Source: Pseudoxanthomonas suwonensis (GTDB lineage: Bacteria; Pseudomonadota; Gammaproteobacteria; Xanthomonadales; Xanthomonadaceae). From it: a stretch of DNA of 64,000 bases. This document shows positions 24,657 through 33,484 of the stretch, one piece after another (positions within the stretch are counted from its first letter, which is position 1; each line of letters opens with the position of its first letter). The notes beneath the pieces are model-generated. The model saw only the letters and a program-made list of their open reading frames with translations. It made no database searches and was not told the DNA's origin. Where the stretch lies: the NCBI RefSeq assembly GCF_000972865.1, contig NZ_CP011144.1, forward strand, positions 2,232,001 through 2,296,000, written 5' to 3'. A program made the translations under genes and the position numbers.

Positions 24657-27600
24657 GGCGCGCGCGCGCGTCCCGCGTCCGGCGCTGCTGGCCGTGGCCG
24701 TCGGCGTGTTGCTGGCGGTACTGGCCGGCTTCGGCGGCGCGGCCGCGTTGCTGGCGGGCGTGCTGGCGCAGCCGGCGCTGGCGCTGGGGGTGTCGTGGTG
24801 GCGCGGCACCCGGCCGCTGCCCGTCCATGCACGCACCGTGGTCGCCGAGGGGCTGCCGTTGCTGGGCGCCTGGGCGCTGGCGCTGCTGCTGTCGGCGCTG
24901 GTGGTGGCCTGGCCGCTGGCGGCGCTGAGGGAGAGCGGCAGCCTGGGCGCGGCGGTCGGCCTGAGCGCGATGGCGAGCGCGGTGCTGCTCGGCCTGTGGC
25001 GCACCTGGCCGCTATGGCACGCGCTGGAGCGCAGCGGCGGCCGCCTGGCCGCGCTGTGGCGGCGGCTGCCGCAGCAGGAGACCGGCAGCTGGCGCGGGCT
25101 GGCGGTGGCCGGCGCGCTGGCCGCGGCGCTGGCCGCGGTGCTGCTGCTGGCCTGGCCGGAACTGCTGCCGGCGGCGTGGCGCTGGCCGCTGGCGGCCACC
25201 TTCGCGGCACTGCTGCCGATCCTGCACCTGGCGCTGCAGCGCGTCGCCCCGGCGGCCGAGGTGGCCGCGCCGCTGGATTTCCTCGGCCTGGCCGACACCC
25301 CATCCGCCGAACCCGAGCCGCTGCCCGACCCCGGCGAGCTGGCCGCCGAGCTGCATGCCGCCGCGCGCAGTGGCCGGGTCGATCGCGCGCTGCAACTGCT
25401 CGATGCCGGCGCCGACGCGCACGCCGCGCCTCCGGCCGGCGAGCGCGACCGGCGCAGCCTGGCCGCGCTGGCGGCGGTGCTGCCGGACCTGCGCCTGCTG
25501 CGCGCGCTGATCGCGCGCGGCGTGGACCTCAACGGCGGCGACGGCGCGACCCCGCTGCTGGCCGCCACCCGTGACAGCTGGCACGGCCGCCCCGAGGCGG
25601 TGATGACCCTGCTGGCCAACGGCGCCGATCCGCGCGCCACCGACACCGACGGCAACACCCCGCTGCACCATGCCGCGCGCAGCACCGACCCGGGCGTGGC
25701 CGCGCTGCTGCGCGACGCCGCCGCCGAGATCGACGCGCTCAACCACGACGGCTTCTCGCCGCTGGCCGTGGCCTGCGTCAGCGGCAACTGGCGGCTGGCC
25801 AAGTTCCTGCTCGAGCGCGGCGCGCGCCCGGAACCGGAGGGCGGGCAGCCGGCACTGCTGGCCGCGGCGGCGACCGAGGAAGACGATCCGGCCGGGGTGC
25901 AGCTGCTGCTCAAGTTCAAGGCCAGGGTCGCCACCCCGGGCCGCGAGGGACGTACCGCGCTGCACGAGGCCGCGCTGGCCGGGCATGCCGACATCGTCGC
26001 CGCGCTGCTGGCCGCCGGCGCCGATCCGCAGGTGCGCGACGCCGCAGGCCGCACGCCCTGGCTGGAAGCGGCGCGCGCGCTGCGCGGCGGCGTGGTCGAG
26101 CACCTGGCCATGCAGCGCATCGATGTGACCGCCGCCGACGCCGAGGGCCGCAACGCGCTGGTCCTGGCCGCCGGCGCCGAGCAGGCCTCGCTGGCGCTGG
26201 TGCGGCGGTTGCTGGAACTGGGCGTGGACCCGGCGCAGGCCGACCACGCCGGCCGCCGCGCGGTCGACGTCGCCGCCGAAGCCGGGCGCTGGTCGATCGT
26301 GTCCGCGCTCGATCCGGACTATCCGTTGCCGGTGGCGGTGGCCGAAGGCGCGGCCGAGAGCGCGATCGACGAACGCCCGCCGCTGGCGCTGCTGCGCGAC
26401 GGCCTGCAGGCCGGACGCATGGAAGGCCTGGCGGCGCTGGCGCGGCTGTGCGCGCCGGCCGAACTGGGCGGCCTGCTGCACGACCCGGCGCTGCGCACGC
26501 AGCCGGCGCCCGTGGAGTGGCTGCTGGCGCATGGCGCCGACCCGGAAACGGCGGCGGAAGGCGAAACCGCGCTGACCGCGCTGCTCGACCAGGGCGGCGA
26601 TGCTGCCGCCGCGGTCCAGGTGCTGCTGCGCCACGGCGCATCGCCGGCCGGCGCCGGCGGCCTGGCCCGGCTCCTCGCCGCCTGCGTGCAGCGCGACCAG
26701 GTCGCGCGCGGCAACGAGCAGCTGGCGCTGGACCTGTTCCTGCAGGGCGCCGATCCGTTCGCGGCCGCGGACGGCGGCGATCCGCCGTTGTCGCTGGCAG
26801 TGCGGCTGGGCTGGCTGCGCCTGCTCGAGGCGCTGCTCGATGCGGGAGTCGACCGCGAGGTGCGCGACGGCCACGGCATGACCGCGCTGCACCTGGCCGC
26901 CGCGCTGGGCCGCGAGTCGGCGCTCAAACGGCTGGTCGCGCAGGGCGCCTCGCCCGATGCGCGCGCCGCCGACGGCCAGACCCCGCTCGGCGTGGCCCTG
27001 GCCAGCGGCCGCCGCGACCTGGCCGACTGGCTCGACTGGCGCGTGTGGCCGCTGCCGAAGCGGCCGCTGCGCGAGGCCGACGTGGTCGCCGCGGCGATGG
27101 CCGGCGACGCCGACGCGGTGCGGCGCCTGCTCGAACTCGGCTTCCCGGTCGACGCGGTCGACGCCCAGGGCTGCACCGGCCTGCTGCGTGCAGCCGGTGG
27201 CGGCCATGCCGCCGCGGTCGACCTGCTGCTGGCGCGCGGGGCCGACCCGCAGCACGCCGCGCACAGCGGCGCCACCCCGCTGTCGGCGGCGGTGAGCATG
27301 CGCCAGACCGCGATCGTGACCGCGCTGCTCGACGCCGGTGCCGACCTCGAGCACCGCCTGCCCGGCGGGGTCACCGTGCTGATGCTGGCCTCGGCGCTGG
27401 GCCTGCCCGACATCGCTGCGCGCCTGCTCACCGCCGGCGCCGACATCGACGCCGGCGACAGCCAGGGGCTGGCGCCGCTGCACTGCGCCGCGCTGTACGG
27501 CTTTACGGGCCGCGACCGCGCGCGCCTGCTGGCCCTGTTCGACACCCTGCTGCTGGCTGGCGCCGAGCCGGACATGCCCGCCGCCGGCGGCGTGACCCCG

Positions 27601-27936
27601 CTGCTGCTGCTGCTGGGCGCGCGCGCCGAACCGGGCAGCGCCTGCGACGAGAACGTGGTGCTGGCCGGCCTGGAGCGGCTGCTGGAGGAGGGCGTGTCAC
27701 TGGAGTCGCAGGACCCGCGCGGATTCGGCCCGCTGCACCTGGCCGCGCTGCACGGCCTGCGCGGCGTGGTCCAGCGCCTGCTGCGCGCCGGCGCCGACCC
27801 GGACCTGCGCGACACCCTCAACCGCAGCCCGCGCGAGGTCGCGGTGATGCGCGGCTTCGTCGACGTCGCTGGCGAGTTCGCCCCGACGCAGCCGGGCGTG
27901 TCGATGGCCCGCTTTCTGCGCGAACCGCGCGGCTGA
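24646..27936 (+). CDS. Membrane-anchored ankyrin repeat protein, 1096 residues
   Basis: Residues about 10-200 form five or six hydrophobic helices. Residues about 230-1090 are almost wholly ankyrin repeats, with roughly 20 copies of the G-x-TPLHxAA...LLxxGAD pattern (for example [49 protein letters not shown]). A linker with longer helices breaks the array near 560-640. The start at 24646 (MPPEARARV) overlaps the YcgL stop. Such proteins form scaffolds; the bound partner is unknown. The repeat face should lie in the cytoplasm if the last helix ends inside. I see no secretion or toxin domain, so host targeting is not suggested. Confidence 0.88.
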   Translation: MPPEARARVPRPALLAVAVGVLLAVLAGFGGAAALLAGVLAQPALALGVSWWRGTRPLPVHARTVVAEGLPLLGAWALALLLSALVVAWPLAALRESGSLGAAVGLSAMASAVLLGLWRTWPLWHALERSGGRLAALWRRLPQQETGSWRGLAVAGALAAALAAVLLLAWPELLPAAWRWPLAATFAALLPILHLALQRVAPAAEVAAPLDFLGLADTPSAEPEPLPDPGELAAELHAAARSGRVDRALQLLDAGADAHAAPPAGERDRRSLAALAAVLPDLRLLRALIARGVDLNGGDGATPLLAATRDSWHGRPEAVMTLLANGADPRATDTDGNTPLHHAARSTDPGVAALLRDAAAEIDALNHDGFSPLAVACVSGNWRLAKFLLERGARPEPEGGQPALLAAAATEEDDPAGVQLLLKFKARVATPGREGRTALHEAALAGHADIVAALLAAGADPQVRDAAGRTPWLEAARALRGGVVEHLAMQRIDVTAADAEGRNALVLAAGAEQASLALVRRLLELGVDPAQADHAGRRAVDVAAEAGRWSIVSALDPDYPLPVAVAEGAAESAIDERPPLALLRDGLQAGRMEGLAALARLCAPAELGGLLHDPALRTQPAPVEWLLAHGADPETAAEGETALTALLDQGGDAAAAVQVLLRHGASPAGAGGLARLLAACVQRDQVARGNEQLALDLFLQGADPFAAADGGDPPLSLAVRLGWLRLLEALLDAGVDREVRDGHGMTALHLAAALGRESALKRLVAQGASPDARAADGQTPLGVALASGRRDLADWLDWRVWPLPKRPLREADVVAAAMAGDADAVRRLLELGFPVDAVDAQGCTGLLRAAGGGHAAAVDLLLARGADPQHAAHSGATPLSAAVSMRQTAIVTALLDAGADLEHRLPGGVTVLMLASALGLPDIAARLLTAGADIDAGDSQGLAPLHCAALYGFTGRDRARLLALFDTLLLAGAEPDMPAAGGVTPLLLLLGARAEPGSACDENVVLAGLERLLEEGVSLESQDPRGFGPLHLAALHGLRGVVQRLLRAGADPDLRDTLNRSPREVAVMRGFVDVAGEFAPTQPGVSMARFLREPRG

Positions 27937-28299
27937 GCCCCGATTTCTTCCGGGACTCAGCCGATCGGCGCATCGGTTTGTCGATATCGCCCGGCTGGCA
28001 TCCCATGGCCCGATATCTTCCGTCGCCGCCCGTTCCACCGCCGCGCCACCGCATCGGGCCAGGCTTGCGGGAGATTGGATACGCTGATGCCCTAGGGGAG
28101 GTGCTGACGGTGCCACCGGCAGCTGGTCAGCGATCTGCCGGTGGGTCTTGCGGGTGAGCCGTTGATCCGGACCCGCCCGGCCAGGGCTGGCAGGATGGCA
28201 GCGACGGGGTGCGACGCAGGCATCGAGTTCAGCGCGTGCGCCGGCGTGCCATGCGTGCGCCCCGGCGCGCAGGGCTCCTCCCAGTGCCCGCTGCGTCCA
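27937..28299. other. Gap between convergent genes, one hairpin
   Basis: There is no convincing gene in these 363 bp. A 10-bp perfect hairpin, CCACCGGCAG (28113-28122) with CTGCCGGTGG (28135-28144), lies about midway and lacks a T-run. It could end either convergent transcript with help from Rho. The rest has no REP copy and shows nothing recognisable. Confidence 0.5.
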
Positions 28300-31200
28300 T
28301 CAGCGCACTGGCCTGTCCTCGCGGAGAACCGGTGGGCGGTCCCTCGGCGCCGGCGGGCAGAACGATTGGCTGGTATGCGGGCAGGGGTCGCAACCGTCGG
28401 GCAAACCGTCGCCGTCGCTGTCGATCGCCCGTGGCCGGTTCCGTGGGCAGGTCGTCGCCGAGCCCGGGCCGGCGATGGCCCACACCGGATTGGCGAACGC
28501 GTAGCGCGGGATGCAGCGCCCGATCTTCGGGTCGACCGCGCAGGTTCCGCTGCTGCCGACCATGGGCACCGAGCGCGCATAGGCGCGGACGAACATCCGC
28601 TCGGGGAGCACCAGGCGGCCGCCCCGGATCGCCTGCCTGACGGAGAAAGCCTGGAGCGGCAGGTCGATTCGACGGGTTCCGGAGAACGAGGCTGGCTGGA
28701 AACGCATCAGGCCTCCTGTCGGATCGTCGTAATAGTACTCGCCCCTGCGCTTGACGAAGGTGCGGTTGTCATCGATTTTCCGGGTGTGCTCGACCTGTTC
28801 GCTGGCCTGGGTTAGGCGCGTGCGCGGTCCGTTGTTGAAGGGAGCGAATACCTCTTCGAACCGGCCGGCTGCGGAATGCGGAGTGCTGATTCCAACGATC
28901 AGGTCGACCTGGTATACGGGCCCCCATTCTTCGTTCGACTGCCACTCGACCAGCAACGGCAGGGTGACATCGCCGTAGGTCTCGATGATCCCGCCCATCG
29001 GTGTGTCGGCGTCATCGATGCGACCGTTGCCGTTCCTGTCGATCGCAATGCGCAGTGCCGGTCCGTCGGTGACCGAGAATGCACCTTCGGCCAGCGCTGC
29101 CACGATCTGCGACTGGCTGTAGGCGTTGACCTGATCATCGAGGACGCTGGTCGCAGCGGGGACACCCGTGGGGCCTGTGGCGCCAGCGCCGCCGGTGGAG
29201 TTCTCAACTCCCGCTGTTGTTGCGCGGTTGTCGGCCAAGGCTTCGCGGCCACGCGGGCTGACATGGCGCGATGACGAGAGCCCCAGGCGATTCAACGCAG
29301 TCTGCGGCTTGCCCGCCATTACCAGGTTGCGCGGCTTGCCGATGGCCATGTCGTCCACCCGTTCCAGCCCGAGCATGTAGCCGGCACGGTGGTGGTTCAG
29401 GTCACCGTGGGCGTCCGAGCCGCCGGCCATAAACAACCGCCGCGGATCGCCCGCGGGCAGCCAGTCGATGGAGGCGGTCTCACTCGGCGAAAGGCCCTTG
29501 AGCATGAGTTGGTCCCAGAGACGCGTGCCGGTAGTCAGCATCCATTCGACACCCTCGCAATGGCGTGCGTAACTGGGGCGGTCGCGGTGGTGCCAGGGCT
29601 GCAGTTCGAACGCGCCGTCGGCGAACCCGCCGGGAGGCGAGTTCCTGAAGCCGTAGCCGCCATCGTCGTCGTCGGAGTGGAAGCCCGTTTCCGTGGTGTC
29701 GCCGTCGCCGCTTCGGTTGAGCATCCGCACATCCTCGTTCCACAGCTGCAGGCCGAGGACAGCGCGCGAACGGAACGCCTGGTCGAGCATCTGCTTCGTG
29801 TAGGGGACGACGTCGGGTCCCGGACCTCCGCGCAGGTTGGGTGGCCCGCCGTCGCAATTGCCGAAGGGGATCGGATGGGCCAGGAAGACGTAGCCCTTGC
29901 CGCGGTCCCCGCCAGCCTCGATCTCGGGCAGGAGGGCATCGCTTCCCTTCGTCATCTGCCGGCTTGCGCCGCCGTAGCGGCCAGTGCGGCTGGAGACGAA
30001 GGCGTCAGCGCGGGCGGCGTCCCGCGGCAGGTAGACCATGTGCGCCCGCGCCGGGTGGTATTCGTTGATGCCCTGGACGTCCTTCAGGATCGTGGCGCCG
30101 TTGCGCTGTTCCCGGAGGCGGGATGGGTTGCAGTCGGTGATCGGGTGCTTCCAGCCGCCGCAGAGGTCGTTCAGGCTGATCTGGCCGCCCGCATAGCTCC
30201 AGGACGTGCTGTTGTCGTTGGCGCCCACCTCGGGCACCACGTCCACCTCGCCGCCGAGGAAGATCTGCGGCGCGATCCGGCGCGCACGCACGGTCTGCGG
30301 CGGAAGCGAAGGGCTGGAGCCGCGAAAGGCGCTGTCGAGGTTCGCCCCCTGTGGACGCCAGAGTTCGCCGTGCAGGAAACGGAAGCGCGGCGCGCTCATG
30401 TCGCGCAGGATGAGCGGATGGTCGCTGAAGCCTGCCTGGATTCCACCGATAAACATCGGTCCGTAGCCGTCGAAATCGACATCGACGATCTGCAGGGAAT
30501 CGGACGCGTGCTCCGTCGCGAAGGCGAAATCGAGCCCGATCGCGCCCATCGCCTTGAGCGTGCCGCGGTAACCGTAACCCTGCTCGCCCTCGTTGTCCGT
30601 GCCCTGGCTGTGGTAGTGCAGGTCGCCGTAGGCCCAGCGATCGTCGAATCTCGGCAGCGGTGCCTCGCCCGCGTGGACGGACACGTGGTTGGTCAGCGAC
30701 AGGAAGTCGGCGTCGTGCACGCTGTCGCAGGACACCTCCGGGCCAGTGGTGAAGATCGCGGTCAAGGTCAGCGGCAGGTCCGCGCCCGGGACGAAGCCGT
30801 CGGCGGGCACCGGCGTGTACCAGGCGGTCGCGTACCATTCGCTGGTGCCGTGCGGCGTCCGCGAAGACGCACAGGACGGTTCGCCCGGTTTGCAGACCCG
30901 GTGCGATGGCGATTCGTTCCCACCCATGTAGCCTGGTCCCCAGGCACCGGTCTTCCATGTGGTGCCGGAATGACCGGTGTGCTCGATCTCCGACAACTGC
31001 TCGAATCCGATGTTCTGCCGCCAGGTGCCGCCGGCACCGAACACCTTCAGTTCGCAGAAGTTGCCGATCCGGTACTTCTGCCTGTCGTCATCAGGATTGT
31101 CGAACGGGATGATGTTGGCATCGGTGACCGCGATGATGATCGGGATGGCCCCGTAGGACCGGTTGCCGAGCTGGTCGACCACCGGCTCGATGCGCCAGGG

Positions 31201-31305
31201 TGCGTCGATGGCGAACTCGAAGGTGCCTTCCTGTCCGTTTCCGGCGGACACGTTCGAGCAGACGGCCAGCAGAAGGAACAGGCTGAGGGATGCGATTCTG
31301 CGCAT
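28300..31305 (-). CDS. Secreted DUF3604 (PHP-like metallohydrolase) protein
   Basis: A 1001-residue exported protein. A signal peptide runs over residues 1-22 (leucine core, then SNVSA). The central region belongs to the DUF3604 family. It has PHP-type metal motifs: DLHYHS near residue 228, TEHASD near 262 and GGSDAHGD near 629. An EF-hand-like DRNGNGRIDDAD lies near 755. A thrombospondin type 3-like calcium motif, DSDGDGLPDGCDPCP, is at the far C-terminus. PHP domains cleave phosphoesters, but the substrate here is unknown. Start at ATG 31305; 41 bp separate it from the end of the TPR gene upstream, so they share an operon. Base composition is less GC-rich than its neighbours, which fits later acquisition. 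Confidence 0.88.
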   Translation of the reverse strand: MRRIASLSLFLLLAVCSNVSAGNGQEGTFEFAIDAPWRIEPVVDQLGNRSYGAIPIIIAVTDANIIPFDNPDDDRQKYRIGNFCELKVFGAGGTWRQNIGFEQLSEIEHTGHSGTTWKTGAWGPGYMGGNESPSHRVCKPGEPSCASSRTPHGTSEWYATAWYTPVPADGFVPGADLPLTLTAIFTTGPEVSCDSVHDADFLSLTNHVSVHAGEAPLPRFDDRWAYGDLHYHSQGTDNEGEQGYGYRGTLKAMGAIGLDFAFATEHASDSLQIVDVDFDGYGPMFIGGIQAGFSDHPLILRDMSAPRFRFLHGELWRPQGANLDSAFRGSSPSLPPQTVRARRIAPQIFLGGEVDVVPEVGANDNSTSWSYAGGQISLNDLCGGWKHPITDCNPSRLREQRNGATILKDVQGINEYHPARAHMVYLPRDAARADAFVSSRTGRYGGASRQMTKGSDALLPEIEAGGDRGKGYVFLAHPIPFGNCDGGPPNLRGGPGPDVVPYTKQMLDQAFRSRAVLGLQLWNEDVRMLNRSGDGDTTETGFHSDDDDGGYGFRNSPPGGFADGAFELQPWHHRDRPSYARHCEGVEWMLTTGTRLWDQLMLKGLSPSETASIDWLPAGDPRRLFMAGGSDAHGDLNHHRAGYMLGLERVDDMAIGKPRNLVMAGKPQTALNRLGLSSSRHVSPRGREALADNRATTAGVENSTGGAGATGPTGVPAATSVLDDQVNAYSQSQIVAALAEGAFSVTDGPALRIAIDRNGNGRIDDADTPMGGIIETYGDVTLPLLVEWQSNEEWGPVYQVDLIVGISTPHSAAGRFEEVFAPFNNGPRTRLTQASEQVEHTRKIDDNRTFVKRRGEYYYDDPTGGLMRFQPASFSGTRRIDLPLQAFSVRQAIRGGRLVLPERMFVRAYARSVPMVGSSGTCAVDPKIGRCIPRYAFANPVWAIAGPGSATTCPRNRPRAIDSDGDGLPDGCDPCPHTSQSFCPPAPRDRPPVLREDRPVR

Positions 31306-31346
31306 GGTGGCAAGCTCCAGGAACCAGGTAGATGTCGGTGGTGGCT

Positions 31347-33143
31347 TCATAGCCGGGCGATATCGGGCGCCTTCGCACCGAACCAGGCGTTGTCGTACGC
31401 CTGCCGCGCCGCCTTCTCCGCCGCCTTGTCGCCCTTGCGCCTGTAGACCTCGGTCAGGCCCGCCAGCGCCCAGCCGTTGCCGCGCGAGCGCAGCAGCGAT
31501 TCGCGCAACACCTGTTCCGCCGCGTCGAGCCGGCCCTGCCGCAGGTAGACCGAGCCCAGCGACTGGCGGATGGGGTAGTACCAGTAGGGCGGTTCCATGT
31601 AGGCAAGCGAATCCTCCACCGCGATGGCTTCCTCGTAGGCCTTCGCTGCCGCGGGCAGGTCGCCCTGGGCGTCGGCGAGGCGGGCGGTGGCGACCAGGCG
31701 CGCGGTCCGCACGATTTCCTGTCCGGGCACGTACCAGTCGACGTAGGGCTGGAAGTCGGCGTTGCGCTCGATGCCTTCGATGGCGGCGATCTCGTGCACG
31801 GCGTTGTCGAAGTCCCGCTTCGCGGCATGGGCCAGCGCGCGCGAGTAGTGCGCCAGCGCCGCCACCACCACCTGGTTTTCCGCCGGAGCCTTCAGCGCGA
31901 GGATGTCCGCCGGCGGGCTGAAGATGGCGTGCGCGAGGTAGGGCGCGGCCTTGATCGGCTCCAGCAGCGGGAATTCCGCGACGACCTCGTCGGCCAGCGA
32001 GGCGTCGAGCTTGCCGGCCGCGTCGATGGCGGTCTCCCCGTCGCCTCCCATCTGCGCGGACACCAGCACGAAGTGGATGTTGTGCGGGTAGTAGGCCGCC
32101 TTGTAGAGCGGATCGGACGGCGAGGTCGCGAAGTACGCCTCGTCGGCGGCCATCGCCCGCTTGTTGGCCTCCAGCGACTCCTTGAACAGGCCCATGCGGT
32201 AGTAGATGTGCGCGGGCATGTGCACGATGTGCCCTGCGCCCGGCATCAGCGCGGCGAGGCGCCGGGCATGCGGCAGGCCGCGTTCCGGCCAGGCGGAGGC
32301 CTCGATGGCGTGGATGTAGAGGTGGATCGCGCCCGGATGTTCCGGGTTGCGGGCCAGGACTTTCTCGAGCGCCGCGAGCATCTCGCCGGCGTGGCCCTTG
32401 GGCTGGGTTCCAGTCGCTTCCCAGTAGTCCCACGGCTGCGTGTCCATGATGGCTTCCGCGTAGAGCGTCTGGATCGTGTCGTCGTCCGGGTACTTCCTGG
32501 CCACGGCTTGCATCGCGTCGGCGAAGGCGGCGTCCAGCGTGGCGCGGTCGGCTTCGGGATCGGCCGAATAGCGCTCCTGCAGCGCAGCGATCAGTGCGCG
32601 GTCCTTCGCCGGCGCGGCCGGCGCCAGTTCCACCGCCTTTGCCAGCGCCGCGAACGCCGGCGCCACGGCCTCGGGCGGCATCGGCGCATTGATGTTCGGT
32701 CCCAGCACGAAGGCCTCGCCCCAATGCGCCATCGCCAGCTTCGGGTCTTCCTTCTGCGCGGCCTGGAACGCGCGCTGCGCCTCGGCGTGGTTGAACGCGA
32801 ATGCCCAGCGCAGGCCCTGGTCGAAGTACGCCTGCGCCTTGGTGCTTTGCGTGCCGACCTTCAGGCTCAACCGGCCGAGGTTGTCGTACAGCGGTACCGC
32901 GCCATCGGCCGCCTTCATTGGCGGCACCGGGAAAGGCCGGGTTTCGCCGGTCTGCGCCAGCACCAGGGCGTCGAGCAGCGCGGGGCGGCCGGCGACGGAC
33001 GCAGAGCAGAGCGCGCTCCCCGGGTCGAGCAGGGTGTCGTACGCCAGGGGCGCGTCCTCCGACCGCCACATCAGGCTGGCGAAGCCGCCGATGCCGGCAA
33101 GCGCGACGGACAGGACGATGAGGCGGGGCGATGGCTTCTTCAT
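31347..33143 (-). CDS. Exported or membrane-anchored TPR protein
   Basis: A 598-residue protein with one N-terminal hydrophobic segment (about residues 8-26) and then tetratricopeptide-like helix pairs throughout. The first clear one is AQAYFDQGLRWAFAFNHAEAQRAF, in two halves near residue 103. Histidine-rich stretches, HLYIHAIEAS near 268 and HIVHMPAHIYYR near 300, are characteristic of a family of large TPR proteins of unknown function. It may scaffold a complex or bind metal, but no catalytic motif is proven. The start at 33143 is preceded by GAGGGA. It is transcribed divergently from the winged-helix regulator and upstream of the PHP-like gene. Confidence 0.85.
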   Translation of the reverse strand: MKKPSPRLIVLSVALAGIGGFASLMWRSEDAPLAYDTLLDPGSALCSASVAGRPALLDALVLAQTGETRPFPVPPMKAADGAVPLYDNLGRLSLKVGTQSTKAQAYFDQGLRWAFAFNHAEAQRAFQAAQKEDPKLAMAHWGEAFVLGPNINAPMPPEAVAPAFAALAKAVELAPAAPAKDRALIAALQERYSADPEADRATLDAAFADAMQAVARKYPDDDTIQTLYAEAIMDTQPWDYWEATGTQPKGHAGEMLAALEKVLARNPEHPGAIHLYIHAIEASAWPERGLPHARRLAALMPGAGHIVHMPAHIYYRMGLFKESLEANKRAMAADEAYFATSPSDPLYKAAYYPHNIHFVLVSAQMGGDGETAIDAAGKLDASLADEVVAEFPLLEPIKAAPYLAHAIFSPPADILALKAPAENQVVVAALAHYSRALAHAAKRDFDNAVHEIAAIEGIERNADFQPYVDWYVPGQEIVRTARLVATARLADAQGDLPAAAKAYEEAIAVEDSLAYMEPPYWYYPIRQSLGSVYLRQGRLDAAEQVLRESLLRSRGNGWALAGLTEVYRRKGDKAAEKAARQAYDNAWFGAKAPDIARL

Positions 33144-33484
33144 GGGGGATCCCTCGAGGGAGGCTGGCTGTCGGGAAGACGCATGCGTGGCTGGCGCACG
33201 GCGTTTGGACCAGGCAATCCTGGCCGGCGGAAATGTCCGGAACGGAGATCCCCTCGTCCGCCGGGTCGCGGCCTGGCAGGGGCTGCGGTCCGCGCTTGCT
33301 CGTTCGGCGCTCTCCTCCGGGGTCGTCCCCGGTGCAGCCAGCTTCCCGCCGTGGCGTGGGCCAGTCTTTAGGCCAGTCGCAGGCGAGTCGCAGGTTGCTG
33401 AGGAATGGCTCAGGAAGGGCCCGGGCCGGCCGGGCGGACTCCCTCCTATACTTGGCCGGGTGGGGTCTGCCCGCTGGGAACCGT
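33144..33484. promoter_or_regulatory. Divergent promoter region with phased direct repeats
   Basis: The 341-bp gap between the TPR gene and the regulator gene. AGTCGCAGG occurs at 33375-33383 and again at 33386-33394, 11 bp apart, and a related CCAGTC lies at 33361-33366. The AGTC cores therefore fall at 33363, 33375 and 33386, on about one helix face. About 55 bp downstream is a good -10 (TATACT, 33447-33452) with no matching -35, as expected of an activated promoter, 32 bp before the regulator start. OmpR/CadC-type winged helices bind such direct repeats, so this is a likely autoregulatory site. Confidence 0.5.

Noticed and set aside
24646..27936. Ankyrin protein as a secreted host effector
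   Set aside because: It has several N-terminal membrane helices and no secretion signal, and it is coupled to a housekeeping-type YcgL gene.
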